Shown here piece by piece: positions 1 to 7,751 of a DNA stretch of 64,000 bases. The translations under genes and the position numbers were made by a program. The notes under the pieces are model-generated. The model ran no database searches. It was not told the origin of the DNA and saw only the letters and a list, made by a program, of their open reading frames with translations. The stretch covers positions 248,001-312,000 of the forward strand of contig JADJOX010000003.1 of NCBI GenBank assembly GCA_016713565.1, in the 5' to 3' direction. Numbering within the stretch: the first letter of the stretch is position 1; every line of letters starts with the position of its first letter. The stretch is from Ignavibacteriota bacterium. GTDB taxonomy: Bacteria > Bacteroidota > Ignavibacteria > Ignavibacteriales > Melioribacteraceae.

Positions 1-994
1 TTGAAGAAGCCGCGCCAGCCAATACATCTTCTTCAGGAAATTTTATAACGTTTTCAGTCAGCAGTACTTTCCTTTCTCCTCTGATATATTCGCCCGGTTC
101 AAGTCCGGCTAAATCAAGTTCATCAGAAATTAAAATAGTTTTTTCTTTTCCTTTTACTTTATAAAATGTCCTTACTTCATCTTTTGTCAAATGATAGCCG
201 TCGGCAATAATTGATATGTTTAATTTATCATTTGATAACTGCGGCCAAATTGGATTATTATGTCTATCTATTTCATTCGCACAACCGTTTCCAAGATGAG
301 TTGATAATACCGCGCCAGCATTTACGGCAGCTTCAATCTGTTCGGCATTTCCATTATGATGACCTAATGCTACTGTGATATTATTTTCCGAAAGCTTTTT
401 TATGAAATCAACCGCGCCGGAAATTTCGGGCGCAACCGTAACTAATTTAATTCTATTATCAGCGGCGTTTTGATATTTAAGAAATACATCCCAATCAGGT
501 TTTTGTATATATTTTTCGAGATGCGCTCCTCTAAATCCTTTTAATGGAGAAATAAACGGACCTTCGAGATGAAAACCGGGAATTGATCTTGAGACTTCAT
601 GATTTTTTAGAGCTTCATTTAATACTTTAAAGTTTTCAATAATTCTTGCATTATCGCTGGTTATTATTGTAGGTAAAAATGAAGTGATACCGTCTTTGTA
701 CAATGCATTAACTACATTTTTTATTTCATTTGGGTTTAAATTCGGTCCGGTAAAATCAACGCCAAGATATCCATTGATTTGTATATCTATTAGTCCCGGC
801 GCAATGAAATATTTTTCTTTAACATCAGAAAATTCTATTGTATCTATTTTCTGAATTACTCCATTTTGAAAATAAATTTGTATTGGTACATTATTATCCG
901 GCGATATACCTTTAATAAAAATTTGATTTGTTTGCGGAGAAACAAATGTATAATTAAAAATAAGAATTAAAAAAATATTTAAATATTTTTTCAT
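1..994 (-). CDS. nagA: Exported N-acetylglucosamine-6-phosphate deacetylase-like amidohydrolase (3' end cut by window)
   Basis: An open minus-strand frame starts at ATG 994 and runs off the left edge, giving 331 codons of a family usually near 380-390 residues. NagA removes the acetyl group from N-acetylglucosamine 6-phosphate using a metal-dependent amidohydrolase barrel. Visible landmarks are HLEGPF (metal-ligand Glu), GHHNG, THLGNG (usually THLFNAM), IADGYH, SDELDLAG (catalytic Asp position) and LAGAAS near the cut end. Unusually, the protein begins with a hydrophobic leader (MKKYLNIFLILIFN, then TFVSPQT) that looks like a Sec signal peptide, whereas NagA is normally cytoplasmic. It may therefore act in the periplasm on a different N-acetylated sugar. 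It follows the YidR-like gene by 28 bases and is probably its operon partner. The family call is firm; the exact substrate is open. Confidence 0.85.
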   Translation of the reverse strand, partial: MKKYLNIFLILIFNYTFVSPQTNQIFIKGISPDNNVPIQIYFQNGVIQKIDTIEFSDVKEKYFIAPGLIDIQINGYLGVDFTGPNLNPNEIKNVVNALYKDGITSFLPTIITSDNARIIENFKVLNEALKNHEVSRSIPGFHLEGPFISPLKGFRGAHLEKYIQKPDWDVFLKYQNAADNRIKLVTVAPEISGAVDFIKKLSENNITVALGHHNGNAEQIEAAVNAGAVLSTHLGNGCANEIDRHNNPIWPQLSNDKLNISIIADGYHLTKDEVRTFYKVKGKEKTILISDELDLAGLEPGEYIRGERKVLLTENVIKFPEEDVLAGAASS

Positions 995-1022
995 TTCATC
1001 CAATTTAAAAAATTATTTTGAT

Positions 1023-2387
1023 TTATAAATTAGCTTTAATCTTATTCCAATCTAGATCCATAATATAAATTTGCTTCATATCGTTTCCTGCGGCATCCTT
1101 TACAAGCTTTGTTTCAGCATCTCTAGTTTCAGTCGGAATATCAAAAGCCGCTCTCTTTCCATCTTGAGATATTACTAATTGCGTTCTCTCTTTTTTATCC
1201 TTCGTTAACTGAAAGGTTTTTCCAAAATTTTTCTTGCTTACATTTGAAACAAAAACGTTTCCATCACTTAAATAAAATATCCATTCGTTTAAATACCATC
1301 TAACATTTGAAATATCAGATTCGCTGTTTGTTACTTTTATCGGCTCCTTTGAATTTCCTTTGGATTCAATAATAAATAATTGTTTCGTTCCGTTTTTATC
1401 CTGTGCCGTAAATACTATCAGTTCACCATCTTGAGAACCTCTTACAATTCCGCTGGCGTTAAAGCCATGTGTTAATCTTCTTATTGATAAGCCTTTGGGC
1501 GGAGTCGGGTATTCCTTTTCATTACCTGAAAAACAAGTTGTTATATCAACGTCAAGCGGAATATCGGCGACGAACAGATCCGTAAAATAATCAATTCCAT
1601 TTTCCGCTCTAACTTTTCCAATAAATGTTCTCATTGTTCCAAGAGAATCAACCCAAGAATCATCATTAGCTTTTTCTATTTCACCCGGTTTTGATTTCCC
1701 TTTTTCAGCCGGTTTAAGTATTACTGAAAAATAATGAGTGTAGCCTTTGGGAGCTTTATCATTCTGTTCCATATAACCGATTGTTCTATCATAATTTTGC
1801 AATATGAAATCGTCATATGTAAATCCTATTCTATTGCCGCTTCTTGAATATTCATGTCTATGTGTTCCGCCTCTTTGCGCACCAGGTATTGTATTTTGTT
1901 TTTTTATATCTCTTAAATCTATTTTTGTAATAATTCCCTTTCCTTCTCCGTCAACTTCAACTCCGTTTCTGTTTCTTATATCATAATATCCTCGTTCATT
2001 TACTTCGTCTAGAAAAGGTCCATGGATAAAAATCACTTTATTTTCTTTAGGATGAAAAGAAACCGCTGCAACGCCGGGCGCAGCTTTTTCACCTGTAACA
2101 AATGGAGGTTCCCAAAGTATAGTTTCTTTTCCGGTAGAAATTTCAACTTTTTCAATGGATTTACAATTAGCTAGATTTTCATTGTAAACCGTTGCTCTTG
2201 TATCGTAGCATAAATATTTACCGTCAGGGGAAAAGTTATCGTTGTTATCTAACGCATGGTTTTTAGTACTAAATGTCAGTTGCGTTTCATGCATTTGAAT
2301 ATAAATTACTTCGTTTACTTTTTCCATTTTGTTACAACTCACTATTGTTAATAAAATTAAGAATACCGCAAATATTTTTTTCGACAT
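1023..2387 (-). CDS. YidR-like (DUF3748) beta-propeller lipoprotein
   Basis: This 454-residue protein has a lipoprotein signal ending IVSC near residue 18, so it should be anchored in an outer or periplasmic membrane face. The body is TolB/PD40-like beta-propeller with repeated FSPDGKY, FHPKENKV and SQDGKRAAF-type blades. The N-terminal part matches what I recall of the E. coli YidR family (DUF3748): QLTF, then SPDGKYLCYDTR, FIHGP, GAQRGGTHRHEYSRSG and FTYDD. The family has no established reaction. Its location between a propeller/alpha-barrel gene and an exported NagA-like gene suggests glycan recognition or processing, but that is inference. AGGAAC sits just upstream of the ATG. The gap to the upstream gene's stop is 8 bases, consistent with one transcript. 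Confidence 0.8.
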   Translation of the reverse strand: MSKKIFAVFLILLTIVSCNKMEKVNEVIYIQMHETQLTFSTKNHALDNNDNFSPDGKYLCYDTRATVYNENLANCKSIEKVEISTGKETILWEPPFVTGEKAAPGVAAVSFHPKENKVIFIHGPFLDEVNERGYYDIRNRNGVEVDGEGKGIITKIDLRDIKKQNTIPGAQRGGTHRHEYSRSGNRIGFTYDDFILQNYDRTIGYMEQNDKAPKGYTHYFSVILKPAEKGKSKPGEIEKANDDSWVDSLGTMRTFIGKVRAENGIDYFTDLFVADIPLDVDITTCFSGNEKEYPTPPKGLSIRRLTHGFNASGIVRGSQDGELIVFTAQDKNGTKQLFIIESKGNSKEPIKVTNSESDISNVRWYLNEWIFYLSDGNVFVSNVSKKNFGKTFQLTKDKKERTQLVISQDGKRAAFDIPTETRDAETKLVKDAAGNDMKQIYIMDLDWNKIKANL

Positions 2388-2395
2388 TATTGTTC

Positions 2396-4576
2396 CTATT
2401 TATTTACTGGCTCACTGATTGCATTTACATATCTTCCAGCCCAATAAGGAAGCAAATAAACATAAGGCGGTAATTCTTCACTTCCGTTATCTCTGCCGTT
2501 GTTTCTATATGCGCCGTTATGCAAATGCAAAGGTCTTTCATCTTGAGGAAGGACTTCGCTATATTCCTGCTCTCTAAAATTTGGCGCAATTTTATCAATA
2601 TCTTGACGATGTCGGTTTTCTACTCCCCAAGTTATAAGATCCAGAGGATATTCTCTTAACCACCATGCCGATTCTTGGATATCAATATTTTTTCCACCTG
2701 AAAACGCAAACAAATAATTCCATAAAGGATTTCTTTCACTTCTTTCAATTTCCCAATGACTTTTTGACGCTTCAAAAAATTTTTCTTTTAATTCAGGGGT
2801 AAACGCGTATTTAACTAAATTAGGAATTGTCAAAAAATACATCTCATCATCTGAATGATTCCAAGAATCGCTTAAATTTTCACCTTCTACGAAACCGATT
2901 ACCGTAGCGGGCAATGCGGCGTTATCGGCGTAACCATATTCATTGATAAGTTCATATGCTTTTTTCTTGTAAATTTCATCTCCTGTAAAGTGATATGTAG
3001 CCTGAAGAAACGCTAATATTAAAGATGAGTTTAATCTTCTGTCACCGGTATGTATTGAAAATTTATTTACATAATCAGGATGCCATCTTCCCCATTGAGT
3101 AATTTCGCCATTCCATGTTCTTAAATACCAATCATTTCGGATAATATGATCCATCTCAATTTTCAATTGATGAATTGCTCTGTCACGCCATTCCTTATCG
3201 GGTGCCAATTCAGCGAATAATGCATAAACAAAAAAGTGTCCGCAAGATTCATCACTGCTTGTTGTTGATTTCCATCTCCATCTTTTATCTTTTGCCAATT
3301 GCCATATTTTATCTTTTTCAGGTTTATTTGGATCAGTGTCACTTGACTGATATGAATCAATTTCATAAGTACGAGCAGGAAAGCCTTCAACTCCACTTAT
3401 TTCGGTCAGCCTTTCCATTGCTTCAAATGCTTCATATGCGTTTTGTTTCGCGTCTTCAGATTTGGTTACCGCATATCTAAATAATTCTCCCGCTAAGTAC
3501 ATCGATGTCCAAAGACCGTCATTATCGGTATCATGCAATACTGCTGTTGAAAGATCACCGGGAGTTTTTAAATATGTTTCGGAACTAAAACCATATCTAA
3601 TATGCCTTAATCTTTGAATCTTTTGAAAATATTCTGCTTTATCGGCCAATGTCATTTCAGTAAATAAAATTTTACTCAGTCCGGTTTTAGTCAAAATAAG
3701 AACACTGCTTTCCGGTCCGCTTGAAATATCAACAACGTCATCATCAACCAGCCAGCGCTTTGACGCGTAATAATCATACTTCCCATCTTCTCTAAGTTTG
3801 AACGCGCCTTTTGCCGAACCGAACCAAATTTGACCATTTATATTTTCAACGCAAGTTATATTAGTAAAAGGCAGCTTTTTATTTATTGGAGATGGGTTGA
3901 ATTTCATATTATCCAAATTCAAAATTCCATCATTTGTTCCAACAATAATTTGATTATTATTTAGCGCGAATGCCGTAAGATTTTTTCCGGAATAAACTTT
4001 TGTAAGTTTTTTATCATTATTCTGAACTTGATAAATAGACTCATTCGACAGTATAAAAAACTTATTTCCAATTCTATCATATTTTATATCGATTGGTTTG
4101 AAGTCTGAAATTTCATTTTCCCATATTTTTTTTCCATCTTCAAAGAATACTAATTTATTTTCCGCTCCGATTAAAACATTAAAATTTTCGGCAAGCGCAA
4201 ATTTCAAAGGATTTTTAATTCCATGTTCAAAATATTTTTTACCGGCCCATGCATTGCTGAAAACAGCTTTATCGGTCAAGTAAACAAATTGATTTTGCAA
4301 AATATCCAATGAAATTATATTCACATCTTGAAGCGGGCTGTATCTAAAGTCTTTTAATATCTGTTTTTCAAATGGCATTAACAATCCGTTATTCGATAAA
4401 ATATTTACTACATTATTCCTATCACTTTTAACCTTAAACAGTTCCGAAGAAATTTGATCCTTGGCAAGTTCATATTTTTCCGCGTGATCCTGTAAATACG
4501 GTTTATCAATATATTGCTGAGCGTTAAGTAAATTTAATAATAGAAAAAACAGCATAAGAGTTGTTGATATTTTCAT
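2396..4576 (-). CDS. Secreted propeller/alpha-barrel protein, paralog 1 of 4 (candidate glycan-active enzyme)
   Basis: I chose ATG 4576 (726 residues) over an upstream in-frame start because a typical signal peptide (MKISTTLMLFFLLLNLLNAQQ) begins there and AAAGGAAA precedes it. Residues about 25-300 form a beta-propeller resembling two-component regulator propeller blades (for example GQIWFGSAKGAF). A linker with SKRWLVDDDVVDIS leads to RLRHIRYG. A C-terminal helical domain then carries DNDGLWTS (about 351-358), KSTTSSDE (436-443), GHFF, TQWGRWHPD (493-501), LNSSLILAFL, HSDDE and a tail LPQDER...PYWAGRY. These blocks recur in the proteins at 18646, 24183 and 39913. The helical part resembles alpha/alpha-barrel glycosidases or lyases in pattern, but I do not recognise a named family. 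It follows a GDPD gene by 34 bases. Confidence 0.75.
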   Translation of the reverse strand: MKISTTLMLFFLLLNLLNAQQYIDKPYLQDHAEKYELAKDQISSELFKVKSDRNNVVNILSNNGLLMPFEKQILKDFRYSPLQDVNIISLDILQNQFVYLTDKAVFSNAWAGKKYFEHGIKNPLKFALAENFNVLIGAENKLVFFEDGKKIWENEISDFKPIDIKYDRIGNKFFILSNESIYQVQNNDKKLTKVYSGKNLTAFALNNNQIIVGTNDGILNLDNMKFNPSPINKKLPFTNITCVENINGQIWFGSAKGAFKLREDGKYDYYASKRWLVDDDVVDISSGPESSVLILTKTGLSKILFTEMTLADKAEYFQKIQRLRHIRYGFSSETYLKTPGDLSTAVLHDTDNDGLWTSMYLAGELFRYAVTKSEDAKQNAYEAFEAMERLTEISGVEGFPARTYEIDSYQSSDTDPNKPEKDKIWQLAKDKRWRWKSTTSSDESCGHFFVYALFAELAPDKEWRDRAIHQLKIEMDHIIRNDWYLRTWNGEITQWGRWHPDYVNKFSIHTGDRRLNSSLILAFLQATYHFTGDEIYKKKAYELINEYGYADNAALPATVIGFVEGENLSDSWNHSDDEMYFLTIPNLVKYAFTPELKEKFFEASKSHWEIERSERNPLWNYLFAFSGGKNIDIQESAWWLREYPLDLITWGVENRHRQDIDKIAPNFREQEYSEVLPQDERPLHLHNGAYRNNGRDNGSEELPPYVYLLPYWAGRYVNAISEPVNK

Positions 4577-4610
4577 TAAGTTTCCTTTTTTACTTGAAAT
4601 AAAATATTTT

Positions 4611-5468
4611 TTAATTTGAGCCGTTAACATAATTTTTGAGTTCAACGGGAAGATCGGTTTGTATAATATTAGCTCCGCCTTCTATTAAACTCTTGTAGCC
4701 GGTAAAATCTTTTTTTAATGCTTGTTCATCCGGCTTGCCTAAAGCATTTATCCAAACACGTGCTCCGTTATCTTTAATTTTATTTATAACTTCATGTGTA
4801 AAAAAACTATCATCAATGTGAATAACTTCCGGGCTATATTTTTCAATTATAAAATTAACTTCATCCATAGAATGCGCTCTAGGCATTACAATTAAAGTCG
4901 AATCAATATATAGCAAACTATCCAAGACTTCAAATTCACTGTCAAAGAATATTACCTGTGATTTTGTTTCCGTTTTGTTTACAAATTTTAGTAACTCTTT
5001 TACCGGAGCTCCTTTTATATCAATATCGATCATAATTTTACCTTTTGCTAAATTTAGAGCATCCTCAAAAAGAGGAATTCTATAAGTTTCGTCATTGACA
5101 TTTTCTGTAATTAAATTAAATTTTTGAGTTTCATCAAATGTTAATTCTTCTAACTTTCCACTCCCGTTTGTGGTTCTGTCAATTTTGCTGTCATGCATAA
5201 GAACCAATTTTCCATCTTTGGTTCTCCTTACATCCATTTCAATTATATCAACTCCATTTTCAATTGAATGTTTAATGGCAGCCAAAGAATTTTCCGGGAA
5301 TTTGGTATGCATTGATCTATGTGCGGCAATCAATATAACATTAGAATTTGGATTATGAAATTCTTTAAGTGTTTGTTCAAGTTGAGAAGAAATTTCAGGA
5401 ATAAATAAATTGCTGCAAGCGGAAAAAATAAAGTTTAATAGTATAGCGAGTACGTAAATATATTTCAT
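4611..5468 (-). CDS. Glycerophosphodiester phosphodiesterase family lipoprotein (GDPD)
   Basis: With the start at ATG 5468 the product is 285 residues and opens with a lipoprotein signal ending in FSAC. An earlier in-frame start would bury that signal behind 25 charged residues. GDPD enzymes hydrolyse glycerophosphodiesters to an alcohol and glycerol 3-phosphate in a TIM barrel with a metal ion. Landmarks are AAHRSMHTKFPENSLAA (catalytic His), IIEMDVRRTKDG (Glu and Asp ligands), MHDSKIDRTTNGSG (second catalytic His) and IQTDLP at the end. Being exported, it probably cleaves a phosphodiester in an extracellular or periplasmic polymer or lipid. It is the first gene of a minus-strand operon starting in the divergent region 5469-5643. 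A second GDPD at 17849 also sits beside a propeller/alpha-barrel paralog. Confidence 0.88.
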   Translation of the reverse strand: MKYIYVLAILLNFIFSACSNLFIPEISSQLEQTLKEFHNPNSNVILIAAHRSMHTKFPENSLAAIKHSIENGVDIIEMDVRRTKDGKLVLMHDSKIDRTTNGSGKLEELTFDETQKFNLITENVNDETYRIPLFEDALNLAKGKIMIDIDIKGAPVKELLKFVNKTETKSQVIFFDSEFEVLDSLLYIDSTLIVMPRAHSMDEVNFIIEKYSPEVIHIDDSFFTHEVINKIKDNGARVWINALGKPDEQALKKDFTGYKSLIEGGANIIQTDLPVELKNYVNGSN

Positions 5469-5643
5469 TTTGTAAATTTTGATTTCTTTCAACATGTAAA
5501 ATAATATTGATATAAAGTTAGACAATCGTTTGCCTAATATCATAAAAATTATGTAACTTAATCAAGTATTTTTTTTGAAAAAATATTTACTCGGTTTTTT
5601 TGAATATTATTATCTATTTTCGAATAAAAATTTCGGTGGTGTT
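5469..5643. promoter_or_regulatory. Divergent intergenic region between the GDPD and ThuA operons
   Basis: These 175 very AT-rich bases separate two divergent operons, so both promoters must lie here or in the neighbouring coding ends. I could not assign a convincing -35/-10 pair. There is an A/T-only near-palindrome around 5564-5590, too low in complexity to interpret. GGTGGTG shortly before ATG 5644 is the likely ribosome binding site of the ThuA-like gene. Confidence 0.4.
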
Positions 5644-6381
5644 ATGAAAACTATTACAATTCTCTTACTTTTAACATTTACAATCACTTTATTAACTGCC
5701 TTCAATGCTTCTGCTGAATCTATGGCAAATTCCAATGCTAAAAAAGTACTTCTAGTATATGGAGGATGGGAAGGTCATCAGCCAAAAGAATTTAAAGATC
5801 TGATTCTTCCCTGGCTGAAAGAACAAGGATTTGACGTAACTGTTTCAAATTCATTAGATATATACGCTGATTCGGCAAAAATGAATCAGTTCGATTTAAT
5901 TGTTCAAGCTTGGACAATGGGACAATTAACGGGCGAACAAGAAAAAGGCTTGACAACAGCAGTCCAAAATGGTGCCGGAATTGCCGGTTATCACGGCGGC
6001 TTAGGCGATTCGTTCCGATCAAATACAAATTATTTATTTATGGTTGGCGGCCAATTCGCGGCTCATCCCGGCGGTCAAATTGATTTTACCGTTAATATAA
6101 AAAATCATGACGATCCAATAACAAAAGGTATTTCTGACTTTACTGTTCATTCAGAACAGTATTATATGCTTGTTGATCCAGGTGTTGAAGTTTTGGCAAC
6201 TACAACTTTTTCAGGCGAGCACGCAAACTGGACAAAAGGAGTTGTAATGCCTGTTGTTTGGAAAAAGTCATTCGGCAAAGGCAAAGTTTTCTATTCATCA
6301 GTAGGTCATTCAATGAAGGATTTTGAAACTCCGGAAGTTTTGGAGATTTTAGAAAGAGGAATTCTCTGGGCTGTAAAATAA
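5644..6381 (+). CDS. Exported ThuA-like domain protein
   Basis: The chosen start (ATG 5644) gives 245 residues with a signal peptide ending near FNASAES. An upstream in-frame start adds an unlikely 23-residue extension. ThuA proteins have a class-I glutamine-amidotransferase-like fold; in rhizobia ThuA and ThuB act in trehalose use through 3-keto-trehalose. Visible landmarks are LLVYGGWEGHQPKEF at the N-terminus, IAGYHGGLGDSFR at the nucleophile-elbow position (His-Gly rather than the Cys of true amidotransferases), FTVHSEQYYML, MPVVWKKSFGKGKVFY and SVGHS. The gene is followed 24 bases later by an exported Gfo/Idh/MocA oxidoreductase, the same pairing as ThuA-ThuB. A role in exported keto-sugar chemistry is inferred from this pairing. 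Confidence 0.85.
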   Translation: MKTITILLLLTFTITLLTAFNASAESMANSNAKKVLLVYGGWEGHQPKEFKDLILPWLKEQGFDVTVSNSLDIYADSAKMNQFDLIVQAWTMGQLTGEQEKGLTTAVQNGAGIAGYHGGLGDSFRSNTNYLFMVGGQFAAHPGGQIDFTVNIKNHDDPITKGISDFTVHSEQYYMLVDPGVEVLATTTFSGEHANWTKGVVMPVVWKKSFGKGKVFYSSVGHSMKDFETPEVLEILERGILWAVK

Positions 6382-6405
6382 ATATTAAATTTTAAGGTAA
6401 ACAGA

Positions 6406-7722
6406 ATGAGCGATCAAAAATATAACAGAAGAAAATTTATAAAAAAAAGTACTGGAACTATTGCAGCTTTAACAGCATTCCCTTACATAATTCCATCCAA
6501 AATTATTGGCAAAGATAAATTAATAGCGCCAAGCGATAAAATAAGAATTGGCTGTATCGGGCTTGGCTGGCAAGGACCTTGGAATATGGATATGTTCCTT
6601 AATGAATCCGACGCGGTTGTCGTTGCAGTTTGTGATATTGATAAAAATCATTTGATGGAAGGTAAAAATCAAGTAGATACTTATTATGGAAATAACGACT
6701 GCGCTACCTACCATAGTTATGAAGAAATAATAGCAAGAAATGATATTGATGTTCTTTCTATTGCGGTACCTGATCATTGGCACGCAATAATTGCGATTGC
6801 CGCGCTTAAAGCCGGTAAAGATGTTTATGGTGAAAAACCGCTTTCACATAATTTAATGGAAGGCAGAGCAATTTGCGATACCGTTAAAGAATATAATAGA
6901 ATTTGGCAGACCGGAAGCTGGCAAAGATCACAGAATCATTTTAGATTTGCCTGCGAGCTCGTTAGAAATGGAAGAATCGGAAAGGTTCATACTGTTGAAG
7001 TCGGATTACCTTCAGGAAATTCCGACTTTGGAGGGAATGATATTATTACCGACCCTCCGAAAGAATTGGATTATGAACGCTGGCTTGGACCTGCGCCGTT
7101 AGCTCCTTATGCTTCAGCACGCGTACATAAAAGCTGGAGATGGAATTTAGATTACGGCGGCGGACAATTATTAGATTGGATAGGACATCACGGCGATATT
7201 GCTCATTGGGGATTGGGAATTGATAATACAGGACCCGTAGAAATTTCGGGCGTTGGTGAATATCCGAAAACCGGATTATGGAATACAGCAACGAGATATA
7301 GAGTTGAAACCAAATATGCAGATGGTTTGAAAATGATTCTGGCCGGCGGACACAATGATGTTTGCAACGGAAGATCCGGTACAAAATGGATTGGAGATGA
7401 AGGTTGGATTTGGGTGGACCGCGGCAATAGTTTGGATGCAAGTAATAAACTTATTTTAAATGATACTATTAAACCAAACGAAATACACTTAATAAAATCG
7501 CCCGGACACGTGAGGAATTTTTTAGATTCGGTAAGAAGCAGGCAAGAAACTATTGCTCCTTGTGAAAACGCTCATCGATCTGCTACACCAGGGCATTTGG
7601 GACAAATAGCAATGTTATTGGGAAGAACAATTAAATTCAATCCGGAAACTGAAGAAATTATTGACGATCCGGTTGCTTCAAGACTTCTCGGCAGACCAAT
7701 GAGAAGTCCGTATCACATTTAA
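6406..7722 (+). CDS. Tat-exported Gfo/Idh/MocA family oxidoreductase
   Basis: This 438-residue protein starts with NRRKFIKKSTGTIAALTAF, a twin-arginine-type leader, followed by the nucleotide-binding glycine motif CIGLGWQG near residue 50. The family oxidises or reduces sugars and cyclitols using tightly bound or free NAD(P). Further landmarks are AVPDHWHAIIA, the catalytic-lysine motif GEKPL, WQTGSWQRS and the substrate-side sequence DWIGHHGDIAHWGLG. A Tat leader fits export of a folded protein with prebound cofactor, as known for Zymomonas glucose-fructose oxidoreductase. The position between ThuA-like and HEAT-repeat genes (gaps of 24 and 29 bases) suggests a ThuB-like role. Family is firm; substrate is unknown. 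Confidence 0.9.
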   Translation: MSDQKYNRRKFIKKSTGTIAALTAFPYIIPSKIIGKDKLIAPSDKIRIGCIGLGWQGPWNMDMFLNESDAVVVAVCDIDKNHLMEGKNQVDTYYGNNDCATYHSYEEIIARNDIDVLSIAVPDHWHAIIAIAALKAGKDVYGEKPLSHNLMEGRAICDTVKEYNRIWQTGSWQRSQNHFRFACELVRNGRIGKVHTVEVGLPSGNSDFGGNDIITDPPKELDYERWLGPAPLAPYASARVHKSWRWNLDYGGGQLLDWIGHHGDIAHWGLGIDNTGPVEISGVGEYPKTGLWNTATRYRVETKYADGLKMILAGGHNDVCNGRSGTKWIGDEGWIWVDRGNSLDASNKLILNDTIKPNEIHLIKSPGHVRNFLDSVRSRQETIAPCENAHRSATPGHLGQIAMLLGRTIKFNPETEEIIDDPVASRLLGRPMRSPYHI

Positions 7723-7751
7723 ATTGTTTTATGAAATTTTGAGGAAATCAA

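Noticed and set aside
3175..3480. Plus-strand open frame of about 100 codons inside the first propeller/alpha-barrel gene
   Set aside because: It lies antisense within a well-supported gene, has no ribosome binding site and no recognisable protein features. Many similar antisense frames occur across the window and were left out for the same reason.
2396..4576. Hybrid two-component sensor
   Set aside because: The propeller suggested it, but there is no transmembrane helix, histidine kinase, receiver or AraC domain in this protein or its paralogs.
5564..5590. A/T-only near-palindrome in the GDPD/ThuA intergenic region
   Set aside because: Low-complexity T and A runs form such repeats by chance in this base composition, and the position does not suit a terminator for either divergent gene.
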